From: Massilia putida
Lineage (GTDB): Bacteria > Pseudomonadota > Gammaproteobacteria > Burkholderiales > Burkholderiaceae_D
Length of the DNA stretch: 64,000 nt
Reading direction: 5' to 3'
Assembly: GCF_001941825.1 (NCBI RefSeq)
Contig: NZ_CP019038.1
Coordinates: 2,728,001 to 2,792,000 of the forward strand
In this document: in pieces, positions 25,036-32,890 of the stretch
Layout of the letters: every line of letters begins with the position of its first letter
Position numbering within the stretch: position 1 is the first letter of the stretch
The notes under the pieces: model-generated
The model's database searches: none
The model's input: the letters and a program-made list of their open reading frames with translations, nothing else
Told to the model about the DNA's origin: nothing
Translations under genes and position numbers: made by a program

Positions 25036-26397
25036 TCAATGCGCTCCCGACGATGAATTTTGCGCCGGCTGCGTGATTCGCGCCACAACCGAAGCTATAT
25101 GGGAGTCAAGGAGGCGCGTATCAACAGAGGGATAGCCCAGTTTGATGGCGCCCGATTGCACGAGGGCATAGATCTTTTTATTGATTTCCGAAACGACACC
25201 GCCCTGCCCGTTCTCCGGGTCGGCGATCCAGAATCCCAGGTCGAGCTCGTAGCCGTCCGGACCGAAACGCGACAGCGCAATGCCGGGCGCCGGCTCTTCC
25301 AGCACGCGCGGCGTCCCGACCGCCTGCTCGACCAGCAGCGGCATTACCTGGTCCAGGTTGGAACCGTAGGCGACCGTGACCTTCGTCGAGGCACGCACCT
25401 TGCGCGTCGTCAGCGACTGGTTTTGCACGGGGCCGGAAATCAGTAATTCGTTCGGCAACACGGTCTCGACGCCGTCCAGCCCTTGCAACACCGTGTAGCG
25501 CGTGTTGATCTGGGTGACTTTGCCGGTGAACGTGCTGACCGAGATCATGTCGCCGATCGACAGGCTGCGCTCGAGCAGGATGATGAAGCCCGACACGTAG
25601 TTGCTGGCGATTCTTTGCATGCCGAGACCGAGACCGACGCCTAAAGCGCCGCCGAACACGGACAGCACGGTCAGATCGATGCCGACCAGGTTCAAGCTCA
25701 GCAGCACGGCCGAGACGATCAGCAGCGCACGTCCCAGGCGCGCCAGCGCCACCCGCAGCGAACTGTGCAGCGCGTGCACGCCCATCAGCCGTTCTTCCAG
25801 CGCGGCGCCGGCCCACAGAGCCAACATCAGCGCGACGACGACGGATGCGATGGCTTGCGCGATATCGGCCAGCGTCACGCTGCTCGACTTCTTGGGACCG
25901 AACTGGATCTTGTAACTGTCGAGGAAATCGAAGATGTCCGGCCACAGGCCCGTGATGTACAACACCACGGCCAGCCACGCGACGAGTGCAAAAATCTTTT
26001 CGAACGTGACGAACGCCTGCCCCAGCGGCCCGCGCCGCGCGAACACGCGGCGCAGCAGGTAAAACACGAGGCGGATCGCGGCCAGCGACCAGAACACGGG
26101 GATCGCCACTTTGACGATGTTCGTGTGGAAGTGGCTTTTCGTCAGAAGGAATTGCGCCAGATACAGCAAGCCGACGACGAGCAGCGGCGCCACGACGCGC
26201 GTGAAACTCTCCACGCCCGTGTGCAGCAGGCTGCCCTCTTCGCCGCGGCGGCGGCGCCACCAGACGCGGACCAGTTGCGCGCTGAGCCAGCCGAACAGGA
26301 TGCAGGCGACGACGGACCCGACCTGCCACGGCATGCCGGGGCGGCTCAGGTCGTCGAGCAGATCCCCCATCAGGCTGGTCAGCGGCATCGGCTCCAA
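25036..26397 (-). CDS. Mechanosensitive ion channel of the MscS family
   Basis: The 453-residue inner-membrane protein has about six hydrophobic segments. The pore helix and beta domain of MscS follow (about 270-350), with GVGLGLGMQRIASNYVSGFIILLERSLSIGD as the family core. It is longer than E. coli MscS because of extra N-terminal helices. Such channels release solutes on osmotic downshock. The first in-frame start is a TTG 2 nt after the rsmB stop codon. An ATG three codons later (MPLTSLMG) is the alternative. It is the last gene of purN-rsmB-mscS. Confidence 0.9.
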   Translation of the reverse strand: MEPMPLTSLMGDLLDDLSRPGMPWQVGSVVACILFGWLSAQLVRVWWRRRRGEEGSLLHTGVESFTRVVAPLLVVGLLYLAQFLLTKSHFHTNIVKVAIPVFWSLAAIRLVFYLLRRVFARRGPLGQAFVTFEKIFALVAWLAVVLYITGLWPDIFDFLDSYKIQFGPKKSSSVTLADIAQAIASVVVALMLALWAGAALEERLMGVHALHSSLRVALARLGRALLIVSAVLLSLNLVGIDLTVLSVFGGALGVGLGLGMQRIASNYVSGFIILLERSLSIGDMISVSTFTGKVTQINTRYTVLQGLDGVETVLPNELLISGPVQNQSLTTRKVRASTKVTVAYGSNLDQVMPLLVEQAVGTPRVLEEPAPGIALSRFGPDGYELDLGFWIADPENGQGGVVSEINKKIYALVQSGAIKLGYPSVDTRLLDSHIASVVARITQPAQNSSSGAH

Positions 26398-27687
26398 TTA
26401 CTCCGCTGGCGTCTCGTCGGCGGCGGCCTTGGCGGGCGCGGCCTTGCGCTCCAGCACGGCGGCAAAGAAGCCGTCCGTACCATGCTTGTGCGGCAGCATT
26501 TTAAGATAGTCGCCCATCTCCAGCGGAATGCGCTGTTCGGCCAGGACTTGATGCATCGGCACCAGTTCGAAATCCGGATGCGAGGCGAGGAAGCCCTGCA
26601 CGATGCCGTCGTTTTCTTCATCCAGCAAGCTGCAGGTCGCGTACACGAGGCGGCCGCCGAATTTCACGAGGCGGGCGGCGCCGTCCAGGATCGAGGCCTG
26701 CTTTTCCGTCAACTCGGCGATACCTTCGGGCTGCTGGCGCCATTTCACGTCCGGATTGCGGCGCAGCGTGCCCATGCCCGAGCACGGCGCGTCGACGAGC
26801 ACGCGGTCGATCTTGCCGGCCAAACGCTTCACTTTCGCGTCGCGTTCGTGCGCGATGACGACAGGATGAACGTTCGACAGCCCGCTGCGCGCCAGGCGCG
26901 GCTTCAGCTTCGTCAACCGTTTTTCCGACACATCGAAGGCGTACAGGCGGCCCGTATTGCGCATGATCGCGCCGATGGCCAGCGTCTTGCCGCCAGCGCC
27001 GGCGCAAAAGTCGACGACCATCTCGCCGCGGCGCGCGCCCAGCAGCTGGGCCAGCACCTGGCTGCCCTCGTCCTGCACTTCGACCACGCCTTCCTTGAAC
27101 AGCGGCAGGTTCTGCAGCGCCGGCTTTTTCCAGATGCGCAGGCCCAGCGCCGAATAGGGCGTCGGCTCGGCGGCGATCGGTGCCGTCGCCAGCTCGGCGA
27201 TGACCTTGTCGCGGTCGGATTTCAGCGAATTCACGCGCAGGTCCAACGGGGCCGGCGTGTTCAGCACGGCGGCCAGGGCCAGCGTCTCTTCCTCGCCGTA
27301 CTGGGCGACGAATTTGTCGTACAGCCAGTCCGGCAGGTTCGCCAGCTTCTTCGGCGGCAGCAGCGAACGGTCGATCTCCTTGATGCGCGTCAGCAGGGCC
27401 GTTTCGTCTTCCGACAGGCCGCCCAGCGAGTCCGCGCCGATGGCTTCCGCCATGCCCAGCAAGGTGAGGCGACGCATCGTCGCGCCGGCGCCGGCGAAAT
27501 CGGTGAAGAAGGATTTGTTGCGCAGCACGGCATAGACGCATTCGGCGATGGCGCCGCGTTCGCGGCCGCCGAGGCGGGGATGGTCCTTGAAGTAGCGCGA
27601 CAGGGTGACGTCGGCGGGGGACGTAAAGCGCAGGATCTCGCGCAATACCTCTTCAGCATTGCCGAGTATCGCGGGTGGCAATCTCAT
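26398..27687 (-). CDS. rsmB: RsmB/NOP2-family rRNA (cytosine-5) methyltransferase
   Basis: This SAM-dependent enzyme is of the NOL1/NOP2/Sun family, like the 16S rRNA m5C967 methylase. An N-terminal NusB-like helical region (about 1-150) precedes the catalytic domain. That domain carries VVDFCAGAGGKTLAIG (SAM motif I), VDAPCSGMGT (motif IV) and YATCSLLDEEN (motif VI, with the catalytic Cys). Its 429 residues match RsmB. AAGGA lies 5 nt before the ATG. It follows purN by 18 nt, a common betaproteobacterial pairing. The exact target base is assigned by family only. Confidence 0.88.
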   Translation of the reverse strand: MRLPPAILGNAEEVLREILRFTSPADVTLSRYFKDHPRLGGRERGAIAECVYAVLRNKSFFTDFAGAGATMRRLTLLGMAEAIGADSLGGLSEDETALLTRIKEIDRSLLPPKKLANLPDWLYDKFVAQYGEEETLALAAVLNTPAPLDLRVNSLKSDRDKVIAELATAPIAAEPTPYSALGLRIWKKPALQNLPLFKEGVVEVQDEGSQVLAQLLGARRGEMVVDFCAGAGGKTLAIGAIMRNTGRLYAFDVSEKRLTKLKPRLARSGLSNVHPVVIAHERDAKVKRLAGKIDRVLVDAPCSGMGTLRRNPDVKWRQQPEGIAELTEKQASILDGAARLVKFGGRLVYATCSLLDEENDGIVQGFLASHPDFELVPMHQVLAEQRIPLEMGDYLKMLPHKHGTDGFFAAVLERKAAPAKAAADETPAE

Positions 27688-27705
27688 GGTGTTCCTTGAA
27701 TAATG

Positions 27706-28317
27706 TCAGGGGGTCGCGGCGATCCGGACCTCGCCGCCTTCGATGCTGAGCCTGCCTTCGATGAACAGGCGCACCGCTTGCGGATAAATGACGTGTTCCT
27801 CTGCCAGCAGGCGTTCCGCCAGGCTCTCCTCCGTATCGCCCGGCAGCACGGGGATGCGCGCCTGGATCACGGCCGGACCGTGGTCCAGCTCGGCGGTGAC
27901 GAAGTGCACGGTCGCGCCGTGCTCTTCGACGCCCGCGTCCAGCGCCTGCCGGTGCGTGTGCAGTCCGGGGAACAGCGGCAGCAGCGACGGGTGGATGTTC
28001 AGCATGCGGCCCGCGTAGTGCTCGACGAACGCTGGCGTCAAGATGCGCATGAAGCCGGCCAGCACGACGAGGTCCGGTTCGAACCGGTCGATCGTTTCCT
28101 GCAGGGCGGCGTCGAACGCTTCGCGGGTCGGGAATTCCTTGTTGGGGACGACGGCGGTCGGAATGCCGTGGCTTTGCGCAAATGCGAGGCCTTTGGCGTC
28201 CGGCTTATTGCTGATCACGGCGGCGATGCGGGCCGGCCAGGCCTCGGCCTGCTGCGCGCGCACGATGGCTTCCATGTTGCTGCCGCGGCCAGAAATAAGG
28301 ATCACGATATTTTTCAT
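27706..28317 (-). CDS. purN: Phosphoribosylglycinamide formyltransferase PurN
   Basis: This enzyme transfers a formyl group from 10-formyl-THF to GAR in purine synthesis. The 203-residue protein has the catalytic residues N107, H109 (MLNIHPSLLPLFPG) and D145 (TAELDHGPAV), and the N-terminal ISGRGSNM. It is the first gene of purN-rsmB-mscS. A REP-like region lies upstream. Confidence 0.96.
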   Translation of the reverse strand: MKNIVILISGRGSNMEAIVRAQQAEAWPARIAAVISNKPDAKGLAFAQSHGIPTAVVPNKEFPTREAFDAALQETIDRFEPDLVVLAGFMRILTPAFVEHYAGRMLNIHPSLLPLFPGLHTHRQALDAGVEEHGATVHFVTAELDHGPAVIQARIPVLPGDTEESLAERLLAEEHVIYPQAVRLFIEGRLSIEGGEVRIAATP

Positions 28318-28399
28318 AAGCGCGCATTGTAACCCGAGCCGGTGGGTGAGCCCAAGGAAGGTCGCCCGGGAAACCGAGAAAGCCGAGGTGCCCGTCGGC

Positions 28400-28473
28400 T
28401 TCGACGCCTTCCCCGCGCAAGCGGGATAGCGCCACCGGCGCTCCCCATGCGGAGCGATCGAAGTCGAATGACG
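28400..28473. repeat. REP-like palindromic repeat, copy 4a (divergent)
   Basis: This element is bounded by TTCGAC and GTCGAA and ends in ATGACG. Inside is CCCCGCGCAAGCGGGATAG, a variant of the palindrome seen in the other copies. It lies upstream of purN. Confidence 0.6.
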
Positions 28474-28547
28474 GGCAGTGAAAAATATGATCGGAGCACG
28501 CTTTGGAAGCCGCGTGGCTCATCGTCGTTCCGATTTCGGATGTTTAA

Positions 28548-28597
28548 CATGGAAGGAATCGTGCCGGGGCACTATTCCCGCCTTCGCGGGAACGACG
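28548..28597. repeat. REP-like palindromic repeat, copy 4b
   Basis: This 50-bp sequence matches 4995-5044 at about 44 of 50 positions. It contains an inverted repeat around GTGCCGGGGCAC and ends CCCGCCTTCGCGGGAACGACG in two adjoining pieces. It lies just past the end of the barstar gene and may double as its terminator. Confidence 0.8.
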
Positions 28598-28607
28598 CAT
28601 CCCGGCC

Positions 28608-29057
28608 TTATTCGAACGGGCGTGCGCCCACCCAACCCACGGATTGGAGCGATTGCGGCTCTTCGAACGAATAAAATACGCGGAACGGGACTTTTTTCTC
28701 GGCCCAGAATTCGGCCGCGTCGCGGAATACGTCGAGCAGGGTTTCGCGCGCTTCCTTGTCGAATTTCTGCGTATTCGGCAATTGGTCGAGCACGGCGATG
28801 AAGCCGGGCTGCGGTCCGGCGTCGGCAATGACGTGCGTGAGGCAGTTGCGCAGCGCGTCGAAATTCTTGCTGCACGGCTTGGGGAAAAAGAATTGCTCGC
28901 CGATGCGGGCGCAGACCTGCTGCTTCGTCTGCGCGTTCGAGCACAGGGCATAGAGAAAGTGATGACCCAGGCGCATCGCCTCCTTCTGCAGCTCCGGTGC
29001 ACGGTAAGCGCGGATGGACTGCACAAGATTCGGCGGTACTCTCATCAACAAACTCAT
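28608..29057 (-). CDS. Barstar (barnase inhibitor) family protein
   Basis: The 149-residue protein matches barstar in its second half. FPKPCSKNFDALRNCLTHV aligns with the RNase-binding helix region of barstar (Y.EN.DALWDCLT). LLDVFRDAAEFW aligns with the following VFREA helix. Barstars are cytosolic inhibitors of secreted or injected ribonucleases and are used as immunity proteins. It is longer than classical barstar (about 90 residues) because of about 45 extra N-terminal residues. No barnase-like gene is adjacent. GAGG lies 5 nt before the ATG. Confidence 0.85.
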   Translation of the reverse strand: MSLLMRVPPNLVQSIRAYRAPELQKEAMRLGHHFLYALCSNAQTKQQVCARIGEQFFFPKPCSKNFDALRNCLTHVIADAGPQPGFIAVLDQLPNTQKFDKEARETLLDVFRDAAEFWAEKKVPFRVFYSFEEPQSLQSVGWVGARPFE

Positions 29058-29436
29058 TTTTTCCTCAAGTCACCCAGTCTGGTTCTGCTGCTCCAGGCGC
29101 GGTGTTGTGGAAGCGGCGGGCTTGTTCGCTTTCTCCTGGTCTCGTTTCTTCGCGCCAATAAAACCCCAAGTCTCCTAAGGGTAACGTTTTGTGGTAAGCG
29201 AATCAACCCGAATATGGACGAGCCGGCCATATTTGTAAAAAAAGACGAGTTTTCTCATCCATTGTTGGCGGTTTTTCCACGCTTTTCTCCTCTGAAGTCG
29301 GAGTTTTGACGTGTATACCTCCTGTTACATTTTGTTGCCACGCGGATCGTAAAAGACGGCCAACTGGCGCTAAGATTCAAACGTGGCGAATCGCCTTTAC
29401 TAATACAACGCATCCGCAGCACCACCAGAACGAGGT
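29058..29436. other. Intergenic region between barstar and the glycine-zipper gene
   Basis: This divergent gap of about 380 bp has lower GC than its flanks, especially 29150-29340. TTGACG (29306-29311) could serve as a -35 for the plus-strand gene, but no good -10 lies at the right distance. No gene is seen. Confidence 0.5.
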
Positions 29437-29442
29437 ATGACC

Positions 29443-29964
29443 ATGAACCTGAAAGCCAAACTGATTCTTTCCGCCGTCAGCGTGTGCGCCCTGCCGCTGG
29501 CCCAAGCCCAGGCTGGCGATTTCGAAGACTTCGGCCGCGTGGTGCGCGTGCAGCCGCGCATCGAGCAGGTGCGTACGCCGCGCCAGGAATGCCGCACCGA
29601 TTACGTCCAGACCCCGGTCCAGCAACAACGCAGCCAGGCCGGCACGGTCATCGGCGGCATCGCCGGCGCCCTGCTGGGCAGCCAGGTGGGCCACGGCAAC
29701 GGCAAGGTGGCCGCGGCCGCGGCCGGGGCGATCGCGGGCGGCATGGTCGGCGACAACGTCGACAACAATGGCCGCGACTACGGTCCGCAAGTGCAGGAAC
29801 AGGCCGTGCAGCGCTGCCGCACCGTCGACTCCATCCAGGAGCGCACCAACGGCTACGACGTGACCTACGACTACCGCGGCCACACCTACACGACCGTCAT
29901 GAACCGCGACCCGGGCAACCGCGTGCGCCTGCGCGTGTCGGTCGAAGCGGACCAATACCAGTAA
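29443..29964 (+). CDS. Periplasmic/outer-membrane glycine-zipper 2TM protein
   Basis: The 173-residue protein has a signal peptide (cleaved near AQAQA). A Gly-zipper segment (AGTVIGGIAGALLGSQVGHGNGK and the following A/G-rich stretch, about residues 65-105) is typical of the Rick_17kDa_Anti/SlyB-like group. The C-terminal part (YDVTYDYRGHTYTTVM) is a conserved domain in betaproteobacterial homologues. Such proteins are envelope-stress or structural components of the outer membrane. The second of two in-frame ATG codons is chosen because GAGG lies 7 nt before it. Confidence 0.82.
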   Translation: MNLKAKLILSAVSVCALPLAQAQAGDFEDFGRVVRVQPRIEQVRTPRQECRTDYVQTPVQQQRSQAGTVIGGIAGALLGSQVGHGNGKVAAAAAGAIAGGMVGDNVDNNGRDYGPQVQEQAVQRCRTVDSIQERTNGYDVTYDYRGHTYTTVMNRDPGNRVRLRVSVEADQYQ

Positions 29965-30032
29965 CAAATCTTCCGGCGCGGGGGACCGCCCCCTTCCCCG
30001 AGCCGTCGGCTTCCTCCGCAGCGTCTGCTGCC

Positions 30033-30059
30033 ATCCACAGCGCTTCTTGCGCTGTGGAT
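30033..30059 (+). terminator. Hairpin downstream of the glycine-zipper gene
   Basis: This is a perfect 11-bp inverted repeat (ATCCACAGCGC / GCGCTGTGGAT) with a 5-nt loop. It lacks a T-run, so it may be a weak terminator or an mRNA-stabilising 3' structure. Confidence 0.5.
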
Positions 30060-30098
30060 TCCCGCCCCCGATAATAGGATGTTCCCTTCGCTCATCCT

Positions 30099-30878
30099 AT
30101 GCTCATCAAACGTAAATCCATCGAACAGGCCGAATCGTCGCGCCGTCCCGCACGCAAGCCCAAGTTTGCGCCCGTCACCCTGTCCGAGCAGGACGGTGTG
30201 CGCTACCTCCATTTCGGTACCGAATGGGTGCAAGGCGCCATGCGCATCCGCAAGCCGGACTGGCCGGAACTCGAATACGCCCAGCAGATGATGGCCTGGA
30301 TGCTCTTCATCGACGACCCGCAGGCCATCGTCCAACTCGGCCTCGGCGCGGCGACTTTGACCAAGTTCTGCTATCGCCAGTTCCCGCAAGCGCAGGTGAT
30401 GGCCGTCGAACTGAACCCGTCCGTGATCGCGATCTGTCATTCGATGTTCAAGCTGCCGCCGGACGACGAGCGCCTGCACGTGCTCGAGATGGATGCGATG
30501 GATTTCGTGCTGGACGACGCCAACCACGACGCGCTCGACGTGCTGCAATGCGACCTGTACGACGCCACCGCGCGCGGCCCCGTGCTCGACACGCCCGAGT
30601 TCTACCAGGCCTGCAACGCCTGCCTGACGGACCGCGGCGTCATGACCGTCAACCTGTTCGGCGACCACCCGAGCTTCCCGAAGAATATCAAGGCCATGCG
30701 CTTCGCCTTCGCCCACGTGATCTGCCTGCCCGAAGTCCACGAGGGCAACGTCGTCGCGCTGTGCTTCAAGACGAAGCCGGACCTCGATCCCGCCCGCCTC
30801 GCCGCGCGCGCCGCGCAGATCGTGGCGGCGACGAAACTGCCGGCCAAGTCCTGGGTCAACGGCATCGCCGCGAACTGA
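30099..30878 (+). CDS. Spermidine synthase-like methyltransferase-fold protein
   Basis: The 259-residue protein has the spermidine-synthase/class I methyltransferase fold. AIVQLGLGAATLTKF (about 75-89) corresponds to the nucleotide loop. VMAVELNPSVI holds the acidic residue that binds the ribose. DALDVLQCDLYDAT matches the catalytic-loop region. The polyamine-synthase consensus (GGGDGG) is replaced by GLGAAT, so true spermidine synthesis is doubtful. The gspE-like start codon follows after 1 nt, so both are one transcript. No clear Shine-Dalgarno sequence is seen. Confidence 0.75.
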   Translation: MLIKRKSIEQAESSRRPARKPKFAPVTLSEQDGVRYLHFGTEWVQGAMRIRKPDWPELEYAQQMMAWMLFIDDPQAIVQLGLGAATLTKFCYRQFPQAQVMAVELNPSVIAICHSMFKLPPDDERLHVLEMDAMDFVLDDANHDALDVLQCDLYDATARGPVLDTPEFYQACNACLTDRGVMTVNLFGDHPSFPKNIKAMRFAFAHVICLPEVHEGNVVALCFKTKPDLDPARLAARAAQIVAATKLPAKSWVNGIAAN

Positions 30879-30879
30879 C

Positions 30880-32652
30880 ATGCACAAGCCGAAAGCCCTC
30901 GACCTGCAGACGATTTTTTCGTGGCTGCTGGCCGACGGCATCGTCGAGAAATCGACCGTCAAGCCGCATTTCGCCCAGGCGCAAAGCATCCTCAAGAATG
31001 CGGTCGGCTCGATGCATCCGCTCACGGCGGTCGCGCAGTGCAAGATCGTCTCGGCAAAGGCGCCGCATAAACTGCTGACCTTGGATGTGCTCAGCGAATG
31101 GTGCGCCGGCAAGGTCGGCCTGCCCTTCTTCCGCATCGACCCGCTCAAGATCGATTTCACCAAGGTCGCCGACGTGATGTCGGCCAGCTACGCGGCGCGT
31201 TTCAATATCCTGCCGGTGGAACTGGGGCCGGGCCTGCTCGTCGTCGCCACGGCCGATCCGTTCCGCACCGAATGGCAGGACGAGATCGCGCGCATCTCGC
31301 GCCGCCGCATCGAACTCGTGATCGCGAATCCGCTCGACATCGCGCAATACATCTCGCAATTCTTCAGCCTCGCGAAATCGATCCGCGACGCGAACAAGTC
31401 CAGCGGCCAGGACCTCGCCCTGCGCAACAACTTCGAGCAGCTGGTCGAGCTGGGCAAGACCAATAAACAGGTCGACGCCAACGACCAGCACATCGTCAAC
31501 ATCGTCGACTGGCTGTGGGGCTACGCCTTCGACCAGCGCGCCTCCGACATCCACCTGGAACCCAAGCGCGACGCGGGCATCGTCCGCTTCCGCATCGACG
31601 GCGTGCTGCACCAGGTCTACCAGGTGCCGGCCGTCGTGATGATCGCCATGACGGCGCGCATCAAGCTGCTGGGCCGCATGGACGTGATCGAAAAACGCCG
31701 CCCGCAGGACGGCCGCATCAAGACCCGCACGAACGACGGCCAGGAAGTCGAGCTGCGCCTGTCGACGATGCCGACGGCGTTCGGCGAAAAGCTCGTGATG
31801 CGCATCTTCGATCCGGAAGTCGTCGTGAAGACCCTGCCGGAACTGGGCTTCCCGGCGGACGACGCGGCGCGCTGGGACGCGCTGACGCGGCGCCCGCACG
31901 GCATCATCCTCGTCACCGGCCCGACCGGCTCCGGCAAGACGACGACGCTCTACACGACACTGAAGGCGCTGGCCACGAGCGACGTCAATGTGTGCACGGT
32001 GGAAGACCCGATCGAGATGGTCGAGCCCTCGTTCAACCAGATGCAGGTGCAGCCCGGCATCGACCTGTCGTTTGCCGACGGCGTGCGCGCGCTGATGCGG
32101 CAGGATCCGGACATCATCATGGTCGGCGAGATCCGCGACCTGGAGACGGCGGAAATGGCGATCCAGGCCGCGCTGACCGGCCACCTCGTGCTGTCCACGC
32201 TGCACACGAACGACGCCCCGTCGGCCGTCATGCGGCTGCTGGAACTGGGCGTGCCCTGGTATCTGCTGGAAGCGACCTTGATCGGCATCATGGCCCAGCG
32301 CCTCGTGCGCACGCTGTGCCCGCACTGCAAATCGCCGGATGGCGACCTTTCCGACGACGTCTGGAGTGTACTGAGCGGCGCCTGGAATCTGACGAAGCCG
32401 GCCACGGTCTACCGCCCCATCGGCTGCCCGGAATGCCGCCAGACGGGTTTCCGCGGCCGCACGGGCCTGTACGAACTCGTCACCGTCACGGAGGCGTTCT
32501 CCCACCTCGTGCAGGAACAGACGGACCTGGCCGCGCTGCGCCAGCAAAGCGTGGCCGACGGCATGAAGCCGCTGCGCATCGCCGGTGCCTACAAGGTCGC
32601 CGAAGGCGTGACGACGGCCGAGGAAGTGCTGAAGGCCACGGCAGCGCACTAG
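30880..32652 (+). CDS. GspE/PilB-type secretion ATPase
   Basis: This hexameric cytoplasmic ATPase is of the type II secretion/type IV pilus family. The 590-residue protein has an N-terminal MshEN-like region (1-200). The ATPase core carries Walker A GPTGSGKTTTLY, the Asp box EDPIEM, Walker B IIMVGEIRDLET and the His box. The zinc site is formed by CPHC and CPEC near residues 485 and 515. No pilus or secretion genes accompany it, so its machine is encoded elsewhere or it acts alone. The stop codon lies inside a 25-bp tandem repeat. Confidence 0.9.
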   Translation: MHKPKALDLQTIFSWLLADGIVEKSTVKPHFAQAQSILKNAVGSMHPLTAVAQCKIVSAKAPHKLLTLDVLSEWCAGKVGLPFFRIDPLKIDFTKVADVMSASYAARFNILPVELGPGLLVVATADPFRTEWQDEIARISRRRIELVIANPLDIAQYISQFFSLAKSIRDANKSSGQDLALRNNFEQLVELGKTNKQVDANDQHIVNIVDWLWGYAFDQRASDIHLEPKRDAGIVRFRIDGVLHQVYQVPAVVMIAMTARIKLLGRMDVIEKRRPQDGRIKTRTNDGQEVELRLSTMPTAFGEKLVMRIFDPEVVVKTLPELGFPADDAARWDALTRRPHGIILVTGPTGSGKTTTLYTTLKALATSDVNVCTVEDPIEMVEPSFNQMQVQPGIDLSFADGVRALMRQDPDIIMVGEIRDLETAEMAIQAALTGHLVLSTLHTNDAPSAVMRLLELGVPWYLLEATLIGIMAQRLVRTLCPHCKSPDGDLSDDVWSVLSGAWNLTKPATVYRPIGCPECRQTGFRGRTGLYELVTVTEAFSHLVQEQTDLAALRQQSVADGMKPLRIAGAYKVAEGVTTAEEVLKATAAH

Positions 32653-32700
32653 GCGCTGACGTGGAGCAGCGCACTAGGCGCTGACGTGGAGCAGCGCACT
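32641..32700 (+). repeat. 25-bp tandem duplication at the 3' end of the ATPase gene
   Basis: A 25-bp unit beginning GCAGCGCACTAGG is present twice in perfect copies (32641-32665 and 32666-32690), followed by a 10-bp partial third copy. The first unit holds the last three codons and the stop of the ATPase gene. The extra copies therefore lie after the stop and carry further in-register TAG codons. Confidence 0.95.
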
Positions 32701-32715
32701 GATTTGCGTTACCTC

Positions 32716-32744
32716 TGGCGCAAATCAAAACGGCCCGCTATAAT
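32716..32744 (+). promoter_or_regulatory. Promoter of tRNA-Lys copy 1
   Basis: A consensus TATAAT (32739-32744) lies 13 nt upstream of the tRNA. The -35 region (TGGCGC) is weak. An 8-bp inverted repeat, GATTTGCG/CGCAAATC (32701-32708, 32719-32726), overlaps it. The sequence from the -10 to the tRNA is the same as for copy 2. Confidence 0.65.
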
Positions 32745-32757
32745 GCGTGCCTTCTTC

Positions 32758-32833
32758 GGGTCGTTAGCTCAGTTGGTAGAGCAGCGGACTTTTAATCCGT
32801 TGGTCGCTGGTTCGAGCCCAGCACGGCCTACCA
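32758..32833 (+). tRNA. tRNA-Lys(UUU), copy 1
   Basis: This 76-nt gene has a full cloverleaf. The acceptor is GGGTCGT/ACGGCCT with G-U pairs, the D arm TAGCTCAGTTGGTAGAGC, the anticodon TTT in CTTTTAA, the T arm GGTTCGAGCC, and CCA is encoded. It is identical to copies 2 and 3. Confidence 0.98.
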
Positions 32834-32843
32834 GATTTAAGCG

Positions 32844-32875
32844 AAAACGCCAGCCTTCGGGCTGGCGTTTTTGTT
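32844..32875 (+). terminator. Terminator of tRNA-Lys copy 1
   Basis: CGCCAGCC pairs with GGCTGGCG around a TTCG tetraloop, flanked by A4 and T5. It also faces the 3' end of the chemoreceptor gene on the other strand and may serve both. Confidence 0.93.
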
Positions 32876-32890
32876 TTCGGCTTGGGCCGA

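Noticed and set aside
29306..29376. Sigma-70 promoter for the glycine-zipper gene
   Set aside because: TTGACG and TTGCCA are present, but no acceptable -10 lies 16-18 bp downstream of either. TAAGAT is about 30 bp away.
30099..30878. True spermidine synthase (speE)
   Set aside because: The fold matches, but the glycine loop and catalytic-site context depart from SpeE, and no polyamine genes adjoin. Kept as spermidine-synthase-like.
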